Of a stretch of DNA of 64,000 bases, positions 1-8,230 are shown one piece after another. The stretch comes from Ascidiaceihabitans sp034111945 (lineage in GTDB: Bacteria > Pseudomonadota > Alphaproteobacteria > Rhodobacterales > Rhodobacteraceae). Within the stretch, counting starts at the first letter, position 1. Each line of letters opens with the position of its first letter. Under the pieces are notes generated by a model, which saw nothing but the letters and a program-made list of their open reading frames with translations, was not told the origin of the DNA and did no database searches. The DNA lies in contig JBLHSG010000008.1 in the NCBI GenBank assembly GCA_047626725.1, positions 1-64,000 on the forward strand, written 5' to 3'. The position numbers and the translations under genes were made by a program.

Positions 1-783
1 CAAAGCAAACAGTTCTTCGGTAAAGCGCCCAAGAATTTCCAGTGTCGCGTCTTTATTCGATAAAAACACATCGCGCCACATGGTCGGATCACTGGCTGCG
101 ATCCGCGTAAAATCGCGAAAACCGGCCGCAGAATATTTGATCACTTCGCCGCCCGTAACACGGCCCAAATCGTCGGCTACTCCGACCATCGTATAGGCAA
201 TCAAGTGCGGCGCGTGGCTGGTTACAGCCAAAACCAGATCGTGGTGATCCGCGTCCATTTCTTCGACGTTGGCCCCCATCCCTTCCCAAAGCGCGCGTAA
301 TTTTGCAACTGCGTCAACGTCGGCACCTTCGGCTGGCACGATTAGGCACCAGCGGTTGTCAAACAGCTCTGCGAAACCGGATTCGGGGCCAGAATGTTCG
401 GTTCCGGCCAGTGGGTGCGCAGGAATAAAGTGAACATGATCAGGTAGGTACGGCCCAACGACATTGATCACGTCGCGTTTGACAGACCCAACATCCGTGA
501 CTGTTGCGCCCGGTGCCAATGACCCTGCGATTTCTGCGGCAACCGATCCCATAGCGCCAACTGGTACGCACAAGACAACCAAATCGGCACCTTCAACTGC
601 GTCCGCCGCAGTGTCGCAGACGCGGTCGCATAACCCGATTTTACGTGCGGTGTCTCGTGTTGCTGAGCTGCGCGCATAGCCGGTGACTTCGCCCACCAAG
701 CCGCCACGTTTCATTGCCCAAAACATTGACGACGCGATCAAGCCTAGACCGATCAGCGCCACGCGTTTGTATTTGACGCTCAT
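1..783 (-). CDS. tyrC: Prephenate/arogenate dehydrogenase, 3' end outside window
   Basis: NAD(P)-dependent cyclohexadienyl dehydrogenase of tyrosine biosynthesis, cytosolic. The 261 codons present begin MSVKYKRVALIGLGLIASS, a Rossmann nucleotide-binding loop (GLGLIA in place of the usual GxGxxG), and continue through the family signature HPLAGTEHSGPESGF near residue 125 and a DHHD motif near 190. The start ATG overlaps the hisC stop by four bases (ATGA), implying translational coupling. A hisC-tyrC pairing is known from other alphaproteobacteria. The frame is open to base 1, so the C-terminus lies outside; there is no sign of damage. It could be arogenate- or prephenate-specific, which the sequence alone does not settle. 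Confidence 0.9.
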   Translation of the reverse strand, partial: MSVKYKRVALIGLGLIASSMFWAMKRGGLVGEVTGYARSSATRDTARKIGLCDRVCDTAADAVEGADLVVLCVPVGAMGSVAAEIAGSLAPGATVTDVGSVKRDVINVVGPYLPDHVHFIPAHPLAGTEHSGPESGFAELFDNRWCLIVPAEGADVDAVAKLRALWEGMGANVEEMDADHHDLVLAVTSHAPHLIAYTMVGVADDLGRVTGGEVIKYSAAGFRDFTRIAASDPTMWRDVFLSNKDATLEILGRFTEELFAL

Positions 784-1868
784 GTTTCTTCACCTGCTTT
801 AAAATTTCGAACGGCGTGGACAACACGGCGGCACGCGCTTTCGTCACCGACCGTAATCCGCAATGCTTTGGGAAGGTTATAACCGCCGACTTTGCGCACA
901 ATCAGACCTTGGGTTTTAAGGTGTTCGTCGCAGGCGTCTGCCTCGTCTGAACTGCCAAACCGCGCCAGGATAAAGTTCGCGTGGCTCACGTCGGATTGCA
1001 CACCGATTTCTGCCAAAGCATTGGCCATCCAAGCGCGCCATTTGGCGTTTTCTGTGCGGCAGTGATTTGAATAGGCCGTGTCACGCATTGCTGCTTCGGC
1101 TGTGTCCAGACCGGATTGGCTTAGGTTGAATGGTCCGCGAATCCGGTTCATCACATCGACAATTTCGGCAGGCCCATAGCCCCAGCCAATGCGCAAACTG
1201 CCCAAGCCGTATAGTTTGGAAAATGTGCGGGTCATAAAGACGTTTTTGCGCGCATCGACCAAGGCCGCGCCACCATCATAGCCGTCGACAAATTCAGCGT
1301 AGGCACCATCCAGAACAAGCATCGCTTGGGGCGGCAAGCCGCTTGCCAACCGTTCCATTTCTGCCAGTCCGATCATCGTGCCGGTCGGGTTGTTCGGGTT
1401 GGCGATGAACACCAGTTTGGTTTTGTCAGTGCAGGCAGCCAACACCGCGTCCACATCGGTAATGCGTTCTTTTTCCGGCACTTCGATCGGGGTGGCACCA
1501 GCGGCCAGCGCAGAAATGCGGTACATGGCAAAACCGTGTTCGGTGTGAATGACCTCATCCCCCGGACCTGCAAATGCATTGCACAAAAACGCGATGATTT
1601 CGTCAGATCCAGCGCCGCAAATGATCCGGTCGGCATCAAGGTCCAGCACCTCGGCGATGGCACCGCGCAGTGACGCGTGATCGGATGACGGATAACGGTG
1701 CAATTCGAAGGCCGTACGCTTGTACGCATCGATTGCTTTTTCGCTGGGGCCTAGCGGATTTTCGTTCGAGCTGAGCTTGATCGAATTGCTGACGCCTGCC
1801 ACGTGGGCCGCGCCGCTTTGATAAAGCGAGATGTCCATGATGCCCGGCTGCGGTGTGATACGTGTCAT
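780..1868 (-). CDS. hisC: Histidinol-phosphate aminotransferase
   Basis: Fold-type I PLP aminotransferase converting imidazole-acetol phosphate and glutamate to histidinol phosphate. In alphaproteobacteria lacking a separate aromatic aminotransferase it may also transaminate prephenate, which would suit its coupling to tyrC. The 362-residue length is typical. Visible motifs: SSNENPLGPS near residue 32, the cofactor contact NPNNPTG near 155, the PLP-lysine segment TRTFSKLYGLGSLRIGWG near 215, and a C-terminal substrate-binding arginine region. The ATG is preceded by an AGGAT Shine-Dalgarno. It is the first gene of a two-gene operon with tyrC downstream. Confidence 0.92.
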   Translation of the reverse strand: MTRITPQPGIMDISLYQSGAAHVAGVSNSIKLSSNENPLGPSEKAIDAYKRTAFELHRYPSSDHASLRGAIAEVLDLDADRIICGAGSDEIIAFLCNAFAGPGDEVIHTEHGFAMYRISALAAGATPIEVPEKERITDVDAVLAACTDKTKLVFIANPNNPTGTMIGLAEMERLASGLPPQAMLVLDGAYAEFVDGYDGGAALVDARKNVFMTRTFSKLYGLGSLRIGWGYGPAEIVDVMNRIRGPFNLSQSGLDTAEAAMRDTAYSNHCRTENAKWRAWMANALAEIGVQSDVSHANFILARFGSSDEADACDEHLKTQGLIVRKVGGYNLPKALRITVGDESACRRVVHAVRNFKAGEET

Positions 1869-2023
1869 AGCGCGTAATCCTGTTGTGTCAGGATCGGTTT
1901 TAACCGTGCGGTCGGGCGGTGACCAGCGGCTTTGTCTGCGACCAAGCGCGCGGGCGAAAATCTATGATTGATAGGATGTGGCTCATCGGTGGACAAACGG
2001 GTCGCGTCGCAGGTTTTCGAACG

Positions 2024-2053
2024 AAAAAGGCCGCCCCAAACAGGAGCGGCCTT
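2024..2053 (-). terminator. Rho-independent terminator of rpsD
   Basis: On the minus strand a GC-rich stem AAGGCCGCTCC / GGGGCGGCCTT with a TGTTT loop is followed by a run of T residues, 24 bases after the rpsD stop codon. The position and the T-run fit an intrinsic terminator for rpsD. Confidence 0.85.
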
Positions 2054-2076
2054 TGCGTAGTCGAATACGGCGAAGA

Positions 2077-2697
2077 TTAGTTCTTCGCGTAGAATTCCAC
2101 GACGAGGTTTGGTTCCATCATAACCGGGTACGGTACGTCGCCCAGCGCAGGTGTACGAACAAACGTCGCTGTCATTTTGGAGTGATCCACGTCCATGTAG
2201 TCTGGTACGTCGCGTTCGGCCAATTGTGTGGCTTCCAGCAGAACCGCCAATTGCTTGGAACGGTCACGCACTTCGATTACGTCGCCTTCTTTGACGCGGT
2301 ACGATGGGATGTTTACTTTTTTGCCGTTCACGCGGACGTGGCCGTGGTTCACGAACTGGCGTGCAGCAAATACTGTTGCTACGAATTTGGCACGGTACAC
2401 AACCGCGTCCAAACGACGTTCCAGCAGGCCGATCAAGTTTTCACCTGTGTCGCCGCCAACGCGGTCAGCTTCTGCATAGATACGACGGAATTGTTTTTCT
2501 GTCAGATCGCCGTAGTAACCCTTCAGCTTTTGCTTTGCGCGCAGCTGAATACCAAAGTCGGACAGTTTGCCTTTACGGCGCTGACCGTGCTGGCCGGGGC
2601 CATAGTCACGACGGTTGACTGGTGATTTGGGGCGACCCCAAATGTTTTCGCCCATACGGCGGTCTAGTTTGTGCTTGGCAGACGTACGTTTAGTCAC
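2077..2697 (-). CDS. rpsD: 30S ribosomal protein S4
   Basis: Primary 16S rRNA-binding protein that nucleates assembly of the 30S body. The 206-residue length matches alphaproteobacterial S4. The N-terminal motif TKRTSAKHKLDRRMGENIW and the S4 RNA-binding domain (RLDAVVYRAKFVATVFAARQ then HGHVRVNGKKVNIPSYRVK) are present. I chose the GTG start because AAGGAG lies seven bases upstream and it gives the family length; upstream in-frame codons would add about 60 residues of non-S4 sequence. The zinc-binding cysteines of some S4 proteins are absent. It is monocistronic, with its own promoter, structured leader and terminator. Confidence 0.97.
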   Translation of the reverse strand: MTKRTSAKHKLDRRMGENIWGRPKSPVNRRDYGPGQHGQRRKGKLSDFGIQLRAKQKLKGYYGDLTEKQFRRIYAEADRVGGDTGENLIGLLERRLDAVVYRAKFVATVFAARQFVNHGHVRVNGKKVNIPSYRVKEGDVIEVRDRSKQLAVLLEATQLAERDVPDYMDVDHSKMTATFVRTPALGDVPYPVMMEPNLVVEFYAKN

Positions 2698-2834
2698 GAC
2701 TGTTCTCCTTCTTAGGGTGCCCAGTTGGGCTATGAAGGGCGTTGTCCTCTGGGCGAACCCCGACAGGCTACCCCTTGCAGGGGCCACCAACACCAATGAA
2801 TTTTGCTTTATACGGGGGATTGAAGCAGAGTCAA
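2698..2834 (-). promoter_or_regulatory. rpsD promoter and structured 5' leader
   Basis: Minus-strand promoter with -35 TTGACT (2829-2834), a 16-base spacer and -10 TATAAA (2807-2812), close to sigma-70 consensus. The leader of roughly 100 bases contains two short stem-loops, CCCC-TGCAA-GGGG (2771-2783, extended by GGC/GCC) and GCCC-AACT-GGGC (2719-2730). The second lies just upstream of the AAGGAG ribosome-binding site. S4 is an autogenous translational repressor in other bacteria, so a feedback leader is plausible, but no known leader motif is recognised here. Confidence 0.7.
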
Positions 2835-2848
2835 CGACGCAAAGGCGC

Positions 2849-3433
2849 TTATTTACGCACCAGTTTTTTAACCGCCTCATGCCGGTGGCAACTGACCAGA
2901 TGATCGTTGATCAAACCTGTGGCTTCCATAAACGCGTACACAATCGTCGGACCACAGAATTTAAAGCCCTCTTTCTTTAAATCTTTAGATACTTGCTTGG
3001 ACAAATCGCTGGATGTCGGGACCTGATCTTGAGTGATGCAGCGGTTCTGTAACGGGGTCCCATCCACGTAATTCCACAGGAAATTATCAAAGCCAACGCG
3101 CTGTTCAATCTTTTGCCAAACACGCGCATTTGTGATCGTCGCCTCGATCTTGCCGCGGTGACGAATGATGCCGGAATTACCCAGCAATCGCAGCACATCG
3201 TCCTCGCCCCACGTGGCGATAATATTGGGATCAAACCCTTGAAATGCTTCGCGAAAATTCTCGCGTTTCTTGAGGATCGTTAGCCAACTTAGCCCCGCCT
3301 GAAACCCGTCCAGAATTAGCTTTTCCCACAATGTGCGACTGTCATATTCGGGTACGCCCCAATCGGTGTCATGGTAATCCAAATAGATCTGATCAGGCCC
3401 AGCCCAGCCGCACCGCGTCACACTATCGGTCAT
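2849..3433 (-). CDS. tag: DNA-3-methyladenine glycosylase I
   Basis: Monofunctional base-excision glycosylase removing 3-methyladenine. The 194-residue product starts MTDSVTRCGWAG. The zinc-ligand pattern of the Tag family is present: Cys in RCGW, His in YHDTDWG, and the C-terminal His/Cys pair in LVSCHRHE. The catalytic-pocket segments DGFQAGLSW and NSGIIRHRGKIEA are typical. I preferred the second ATG because AAGGA lies eight bases upstream; an ATG 15 bases earlier is in frame. It is transcribed towards rpsD and diverges from the EAL gene. Confidence 0.92.
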   Translation of the reverse strand: MTDSVTRCGWAGPDQIYLDYHDTDWGVPEYDSRTLWEKLILDGFQAGLSWLTILKKRENFREAFQGFDPNIIATWGEDDVLRLLGNSGIIRHRGKIEATITNARVWQKIEQRVGFDNFLWNYVDGTPLQNRCITQDQVPTSSDLSKQVSKDLKKEGFKFCGPTIVYAFMEATGLINDHLVSCHRHEAVKKLVRK

Positions 3434-3550
3434 GTCAGAATCCTTCATTTTGGCCTATTAGATACAATTAGAACAAAAAGAGAATATTAACGCAATCTTA
3501 GAATGTCAGGGCGCACCTTTAAGCCACGTCTCGTAGCAAAGGAATCGGCC

Positions 3551-4387
3551 ATGAACCAACGCACAAAACTGCATAAAGCGGATGCATCGGGCATGGACAA
3601 TCCACTCAACTTTGCCGTCACAAACCGGGATCGCGCGACAATAGATATGGTGGCTGCAGCTGTTGAACATAAGCACACCTTGCTCGCCTTTCAGCCGGTC
3701 ATGATGTCGTCAAATACGAAACAGGTTGGGTTCTACGAGGGGCTGATCCGCGTCATGGATGAAACTGGGCGCATTATCCCCGCCAAAGATTTCGTTCACG
3801 TTATTGAAGATCGCGAATTGGGCCGTAAGATCGATGTTTTGGCGCTCAATATGGGCCTACGCACGCTGTACGAAAACCCCAGCCTGCGATTGTCGATCAA
3901 CATGTCTGCGCGTTCTATCGGGTATCCCTCATGGAATCGCACACTGCGCAAATGGCTTGATCGTAGCGACACCTTGGCAGAACGGTTGATTCTGGAAATC
4001 ACCGAAAGTTCCGCGATGGAACTGCCCGAAAAAGTTGTGGAATTCATGGACCAACAACAGAGCAAAGGCATCAGTTTTGCCCTTGATGATTTTGGGGCCG
4101 GACACACTGCGTTACGCTATTTCAAAGACTTCTGTTTTGATGTTTTGAAAATTGATGGACAGTTCATCCAAGGGATTTCCAAAGACGCGGACAATCAGGC
4201 GCTCACACGTGCAATGGTCGATATCGCCCGCCACTTTGACATGCTTACAGTTGCCGAGTTTGTAGAGACGGCAGATGACATGCACACGCTTATTGAATTG
4301 GGCGTCGACTGCTTGCAGGGCTACTACTTTAGCGCACCCACAACGCGCCCCTACTGGATCGACCAGAAAAAGCAGGCAACACGCTAA
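3551..4387 (+). CDS. EAL-domain protein, probable c-di-GMP phosphodiesterase
   Basis: Stand-alone EAL domain of about 278 residues with no GGDEF, PAS or membrane segment. The canonical catalytic positions are visible: EGL for EAL, the Asn in SINMSAR, the Glu in LEITESS, the paired Asp in LDDFGAG, Lys in LKIDG, Glu in AEFVET and Gln in CLQGYYF. It should therefore be able to hydrolyse c-di-GMP to pGpG. An AAAGGA ribosome-binding site supports the start at MNQRTKL; a longer in-frame start at 3503 lacks one. It stands alone, divergent from tag, and nothing nearby identifies the process it controls. Confidence 0.85.
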   Translation: MNQRTKLHKADASGMDNPLNFAVTNRDRATIDMVAAAVEHKHTLLAFQPVMMSSNTKQVGFYEGLIRVMDETGRIIPAKDFVHVIEDRELGRKIDVLALNMGLRTLYENPSLRLSINMSARSIGYPSWNRTLRKWLDRSDTLAERLILEITESSAMELPEKVVEFMDQQQSKGISFALDDFGAGHTALRYFKDFCFDVLKIDGQFIQGISKDADNQALTRAMVDIARHFDMLTVAEFVETADDMHTLIELGVDCLQGYYFSAPTTRPYWIDQKKQATR

Positions 4388-4572
4388 ATTTCAGTTCCGG
4401 AAAATTATAAAACCCACCAGCATCAACTTTTGAAACAAAATTACTTAGCCAGAATTTGCCGCTGTTGCCGCAGTGCAGCGAATCCGCTAAAGACCAATCC
4501 AAGATAGTATCTTAAGGTTATCGCGTGGCGAGCTGCCACCGTGACCCAGTCAGATTGGAAAAGGACATTACC

Positions 4573-5748
4573 ATGACTAACATCGTCATCGCATCCGCAG
4601 CGCGTACCGCTGTCGGCAGTTTCGGCGGGTCTTTCGCCAACACGCCCGCCCATGATTTGGGCGCAGCAATGTTGCAAGAGATCGTTGCCCGCGCCGGTAT
4701 CGATAAATCAGAAGTGTCCGAAACAATCCTAGGCCAAGTTTTGACAGCCGCCCAAGGCCAAAACCCTGCACGCCAAGCCCACATTAACGCCGGCTTGCCA
4801 CAAGAAAGCTCGGCTTGGTCTATCAACCAAGTGTGCGGATCCGGCCTTCGCGCCGTGGCTTTAGCCGCCCAACACATTCAACTGGGTGACGCCGACATCG
4901 TCGCCGCCGGTGGTCAAGAAAACATGACCCTCAGCCCGCACGCCGCAAATTTACGCGCCGGTCAAAAAATGGGCGATATGAACTATATCGACACCATGAT
5001 CCGCGATGGTCTTTGGGATGCATTCAACGGCTACCACATGGGTCAAACGGCCGAAAACGTCGCCAACAAATGGCAAATCAGCCGCGAGTTGCAGGATGAA
5101 TTTGCCGTCGCATCGCAAAACAAAGCCGAAGCAGCACAAAAAGCTGGTCGGTTTGCAGATGAAATCCTGGCCTTCACCATAAAAACCCGCAAGGGCGATA
5201 TCATTGTCGACGCGGACGAATACATTCGCCACGGCGCAACTATGGAAGCCATGCAAAAACTGCGCCCTGCCTTTGCCAAAGACGGCTCAGTCACCGCAGC
5301 AAATGCATCTGGCCTAAATGACGGCGCGGCGGGCGCACTGTTGATGACCGCAGACGAAGCCGAAAAACGCGGCATCGAACCACTTGCGCGCATCGCATCC
5401 TACGCCACTGCCGGTCTTGATCCAGCAATCATGGGTGTCGGCCCAATCCACGCAAGCCGCAAAGCGCTCGCTAAAGCCGGTTGGAAAGCCGAAGATTTGG
5501 ACCTGGTTGAAGCCAACGAAGCGTTCGCCGCCCAAGCCTGCGCCGTAAACAAAGAGATGGGCTGGAACCCGGACGTCGTTAACGTAAATGGCGGCGCGAT
5601 TGCAATTGGCCACCCGATCGGCGCCTCGGGCGCGCGCATCTTGAACACATTGCTGTTCGAAATGAAGCGACGCGGCGCTAAAAAAGGCCTTGCGACATTG
5701 TGCATCGGCGGCGGCATGGGCGTCGCCATGTGCCTAGAGCGCCCGTAA
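4573..5748 (+). CDS. phaA: Acetyl-CoA C-acetyltransferase (beta-ketothiolase)
   Basis: Condenses two acetyl-CoA to acetoacetyl-CoA, the first step of polyhydroxybutyrate synthesis. The 391 residues match biosynthetic thiolases. The nucleophilic Cys is in NQVCGSGLRA (near residue 89), the catalytic His in GGAIAIGHPIGASGARI (near 348), and the second catalytic Cys in TLCIGGGMG (near 378). The start MTNIVIASAAR has AAAAGGA upstream; 16 extra in-frame residues upstream are unlikely to be translated. phaB follows after 163 bases, so the two are probably co-regulated; no PHB synthase gene lies in this window. Confidence 0.93.
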   Translation: MTNIVIASAARTAVGSFGGSFANTPAHDLGAAMLQEIVARAGIDKSEVSETILGQVLTAAQGQNPARQAHINAGLPQESSAWSINQVCGSGLRAVALAAQHIQLGDADIVAAGGQENMTLSPHAANLRAGQKMGDMNYIDTMIRDGLWDAFNGYHMGQTAENVANKWQISRELQDEFAVASQNKAEAAQKAGRFADEILAFTIKTRKGDIIVDADEYIRHGATMEAMQKLRPAFAKDGSVTAANASGLNDGAAGALLMTADEAEKRGIEPLARIASYATAGLDPAIMGVGPIHASRKALAKAGWKAEDLDLVEANEAFAAQACAVNKEMGWNPDVVNVNGGAIAIGHPIGASGARILNTLLFEMKRRGAKKGLATLCIGGGMGVAMCLERP

Positions 5749-5769
5749 TCACGGGATAGTTTGGATCTG

Positions 5770-5797
5770 GGCGGCACCTGCGGGGGCCGCCTATTTC
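5770..5797 (+). terminator. Possible weak terminator/attenuator after phaA
   Basis: GGCGGC (5770-5775) can pair with GCCGCC (5786-5791) across a ten-base loop, followed by TATTTCGTTT. The stem is short and the T-tract imperfect, so it may only partly separate phaA from phaB transcription. Confidence 0.4.
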
Positions 5798-5847
5798 GTT
5801 TCTCAAGTAAACTTCGACCACATTACCGTGCATCCGCAGCGTAATAT

Positions 5848-5879
5848 TGTTGCGTGCAGTAAATAATTTACGTAACAAC
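5848..5879. promoter_or_regulatory. Nested inverted repeats upstream of phaB
   Basis: A perfect 13-base palindrome GTAAAT-A-ATTTAC (5859-5871) lies inside an outer TGTTG...CAACA pair. It is 40 to 65 bases upstream of the phaB start, where an operator would be expected. The cognate regulator is unknown. Confidence 0.4.
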
Positions 5880-5911
5880 ATTACGAACACAATATTTAGG
5901 AGTCTCCCCAA

Positions 5912-6634
5912 ATGTCACGCGTCGCTCTTGTCACAGGCGGATCCCGAGGGATCGGTGCCGCAATTTCCCAAGCCTTAAAAGACGCCGGTTACGCCGTCGC
6001 TGCCACATACGCTGGCAACGACGAAGCCGCCGCAGAATTTACCGGTAAAACAGGTATCAAAACCTACAAATGGAATGTCGCAAACTACGAAGAAAGCACG
6101 GCTGGCATCGCACAAGTCGAAGCTGATCTTGGTCCGATCGACGTCGTTGTCGCCAACGCAGGCATCACCCGTGACGCGCCATTCCACCGCATGACACCTG
6201 AACAATGGCACGAAGTTGTCGACACAAACTTGACAGGTGTGTTCAACACGGTTCACCCGGTTTGGCCAGGCATGCGCGAACGCAAATTCGGCCGCGTCAT
6301 CGTGATCTCATCGATCAATGGTCAAAAAGGTCAATTCGCACAGGTCAACTATGCTGCGACCAAAGCCGGCGATTTGGGTATCGTGAAATCATTGGCTCAA
6401 GAAGGCGCGCGCGCAGGCATCACAGCCAACGCAATTTGCCCGGGCTACATCGGCACGGACATGGTTATGGCTGTTCCAGAAAAAGTACGCGACGGTATCA
6501 TCGCACAAATCCCAACAGGTCGTTTGGGTGAACCAGAAGAAATCGCACGTTGCGTTGTATTCTTGGCCTCTGACGATTCCGGATTTATCAACGGTTCAAC
6601 GATTTCTGCCAACGGCGGTCAATTCTTCGTCTAA
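5912..6634 (+). CDS. phaB: Acetoacetyl-CoA reductase
   Basis: NADPH-dependent SDR reducing acetoacetyl-CoA to (R)-3-hydroxybutyryl-CoA for PHB synthesis. The 240 residues carry the cofactor loop TGGSRGIG at residue 8, NAGITRD near 87, the catalytic Ser in ISSING, and YAATK (Tyr/Lys) near 150. NAGITRDxxFHRM and INGQKGQFAQVNY are characteristic of PhaB rather than FabG. TAGGAG precedes the ATG. It sits downstream of phaA with its own possible regulatory repeats (5848-5879) and a strong terminator. Confidence 0.92.
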   Translation: MSRVALVTGGSRGIGAAISQALKDAGYAVAATYAGNDEAAAEFTGKTGIKTYKWNVANYEESTAGIAQVEADLGPIDVVVANAGITRDAPFHRMTPEQWHEVVDTNLTGVFNTVHPVWPGMRERKFGRVIVISSINGQKGQFAQVNYAATKAGDLGIVKSLAQEGARAGITANAICPGYIGTDMVMAVPEKVRDGIIAQIPTGRLGEPEEIARCVVFLASDDSGFINGSTISANGGQFFV

Positions 6635-6651
6635 GTCGGCGATTTGCTAAC

Positions 6652-6689
6652 AAAAAAGGGCCGGTCCATCATGTGGGCCGGCCCTTTTG
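6652..6689. terminator. Bidirectional terminator between phaB and a small minus-strand gene
   Basis: A near-perfect stem AAAAGGGCCGG...CCGGCCCTTTT with a short loop (ATCATGT) has a T-run on its plus-strand 3' side and an A-run on its 5' side. It can therefore terminate phaB transcription and the convergent small gene at 6728-6847. Confidence 0.85.
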
Positions 6690-6727
6690 TCATCCCGTAA
6701 GTAGGACCCAGAAAAAGATCGGGTTCT

Positions 6728-6847
6728 TCAGCGGGAAGATTTTTTCCCAAACAACCAGTTCCATGCTTCGCCAATGGCTTGAGCACGCGTTGCGTGGGCG
6801 GCTTTGATACCTTGTTGAACGGCGGGATCTGCGGAAACTTCAAACAT
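6728..6847 (-). CDS. Small conserved-looking protein, 39 residues
   Basis: Function unknown. The reading frame begins MFEVSADPAVQQGIKAAHAT and ends with a tryptophan-containing helix (EAWNWLFGKK). It looks like one short amphipathic helix with a basic tail. Support for translation is a good AGGA Shine-Dalgarno seven bases from the ATG, a compositionally sensible protein, and a terminator just beyond the stop. A longer 91-codon frame over the same bases on this strand looks like noise. I have an impression of similar tiny proteins in Rhodobacteraceae, but could not check it. Confidence 0.6.
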   Translation of the reverse strand: MFEVSADPAVQQGIKAAHATRAQAIGEAWNWLFGKKSSR

Positions 6848-6957
6848 CTGATTGTCCTTTGCATGAATACATTTGACTTGATGTGTTTATGCGCCTTTCG
6901 TTTCATACTGACAAACGAGACTTTTAATAGCTTCAGTTAAGCTGTATTAAACTGAAC

Positions 6958-7896
6958 ATGCCTGATCGTTTACCCCCCTTGACCGCCCTGCGTGCCTTTG
7001 ATGCCGCTGCCCGCCACATGTCTTTTTCTAAGGCCGCGGATGAATTGCACGTGACGCCCGCCGCGTTGTCCTATCAAATCAAGTCGCTTGAAGAGCACCT
7101 TGGCGCACCGCTGTTTCGGCGTTTCAATCGTGCGGTTGAACTAACGGAGGCTGGGCGCGCCTTGGCACCCGGGGCCAAAGACGGTTTTCAAACTCTTGCC
7201 GTCGCTTGGCGATCTGCTGAACGACTGCAAGACAACCAGACATTGACGGTGACGGCTGGCCCTGCGTTTACGGCAAAATGGTTGGCCCCGCGCTTGTATG
7301 AATTTGCCCAAGCGCATCCCGAAGTCGAATTGCGGTTCTCGGCTTCGCTAAAGATTATGGATTTTGGGCGTGACGCCATCGATGTGGCAATCCGGTTTGG
7401 CTATGGCCCTGATCCTGGCCTGTATTCGTTGGCTTTGGCCGATGAATGGATTGCACCCGTTATGACCCCCGATTTGGCCGCGCGGTATCCAACACCACAA
7501 AGCCTGACCGAAGCCCCCCTGATCATCGATCACAGCATCGATTTTCTAGATCCGCCTTGTGATTGGGCAACGTGGTTCAGGGCGATGGGTGTCGATTTTA
7601 CTGAAGGTCACGGCCCGCAGTTTTCACAGGCCGACCATGCGGTAGATGCAGCGCTCGCGGGGGTTGGTGTTGTCCTTGGCAGGCGCGCACTGGTTGTCAA
7701 AGACATCGCTGAGGGCCGTTTGGTCATGCCGTTTCCCACTGCCCTAGGCACAGGCGCGCGGTTCAGGTTCATCTGCCCTGAAGGTAGTGAAAATCGCCCG
7801 CAGGTCAAAGCATTCCGCGACTGGATGCTGGCCGAGATTGATCGAACGGCGAATGTCACAGCGTCGCTCAAGATTATCTCAGTGTCTGACATGTAA
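6958..7896 (+). CDS. LysR-family transcriptional regulator, GcvA-like
   Basis: DNA-binding regulator of 312 residues. The N-terminal winged HTH starts LPPLTALRAFDAAARHMSFSK and includes the recognition segment AADELHVTPAALSYQIKSLE typical of the GcvA/AmpR branch. A periplasmic-binding-protein-like effector domain follows from about residue 95 (LTVTAGPAFTAKWLAPRL). The adjacent genes are convergent or unrelated and give no obvious target; the small gene at 6728-6847 is the only divergently transcribed neighbour. The effector cannot be deduced. Confidence 0.88.
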   Translation: MPDRLPPLTALRAFDAAARHMSFSKAADELHVTPAALSYQIKSLEEHLGAPLFRRFNRAVELTEAGRALAPGAKDGFQTLAVAWRSAERLQDNQTLTVTAGPAFTAKWLAPRLYEFAQAHPEVELRFSASLKIMDFGRDAIDVAIRFGYGPDPGLYSLALADEWIAPVMTPDLAARYPTPQSLTEAPLIIDHSIDFLDPPCDWATWFRAMGVDFTEGHGPQFSQADHAVDAALAGVGVVLGRRALVVKDIAEGRLVMPFPTALGTGARFRFICPEGSENRPQVKAFRDWMLAEIDRTANVTASLKIISVSDM

Positions 7897-7903
7897 AATA
7901 AAT

Positions 7904-7937
7904 GGCGCGGCGGCAATCAAAACAATCGCCCCGCGCC
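7904..7937. terminator. Bidirectional terminator between LysR and DUF465 genes
   Basis: GGCGCGG (7904-7910) pairs with CCGCGCC (7931-7937), with further internal GGC/GCC pairing and A/T-rich flanks on both sides. It sits between two convergent stop codons and can serve both genes. Confidence 0.7.
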
Positions 7938-7962
7938 GAAAACTTAGATCAGTCCGCGGGTG

Positions 7963-8127
7963 TCAACTCGACAGGCGCGCGATCTCTTGTTTCAGTTTCA
8001 ACTTTTGCTTCTTCATCGTTACCACCTTTAAGGTGTCGATACCTGGCGCGCGCTGGGCCTTTTCCACTGCGCTGCTTAGGGAATTGTGCTTCTTCTTCAG
8101 TTCTTCCAGATGTGCGTTCAAGCTCAT
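7963..8127 (-). CDS. YdcH/DUF465 family small coiled-coil protein
   Basis: A 54-residue basic helical protein, beginning MSLNAHLEELKKKHNSLSSA and continuing through a lysine-rich helix (MKKQKLKLKQEIARL). The pattern of a helix, a short turn (RAPGID), and a second helix with heptad leucines is that of the DUF465 (YdcH) family, whose role is unknown. A perfect AAGGAGG lies upstream of the ATG. A 73-codon frame on the same strand overlaps it but lacks any family features and is rejected. Confidence 0.88.
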   Translation of the reverse strand: MSLNAHLEELKKKHNSLSSAVEKAQRAPGIDTLKVVTMKKQKLKLKQEIARLSS

Positions 8128-8230
8128 ACAGTCCTCCTTGATGATAAAATGCGTCGTTACAGTGAATCATGGATTTGATCCCCTGTCACGCCGCACCTGC
8201 AATGTAGGCATAGAACTTCTTACCAAATGA

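Noticed and set aside
6631..6906. A 91-codon frame on the minus strand downstream of phaB
   Set aside because: It runs through the terminator and overlaps the better-supported 39-residue gene in another frame; its protein has no plausible composition or ribosome-binding site.
7949..8170. A 73-codon minus-strand frame
   Set aside because: It is a shadow of the DUF465 gene at 7963-8127, which has a perfect Shine-Dalgarno and family features.
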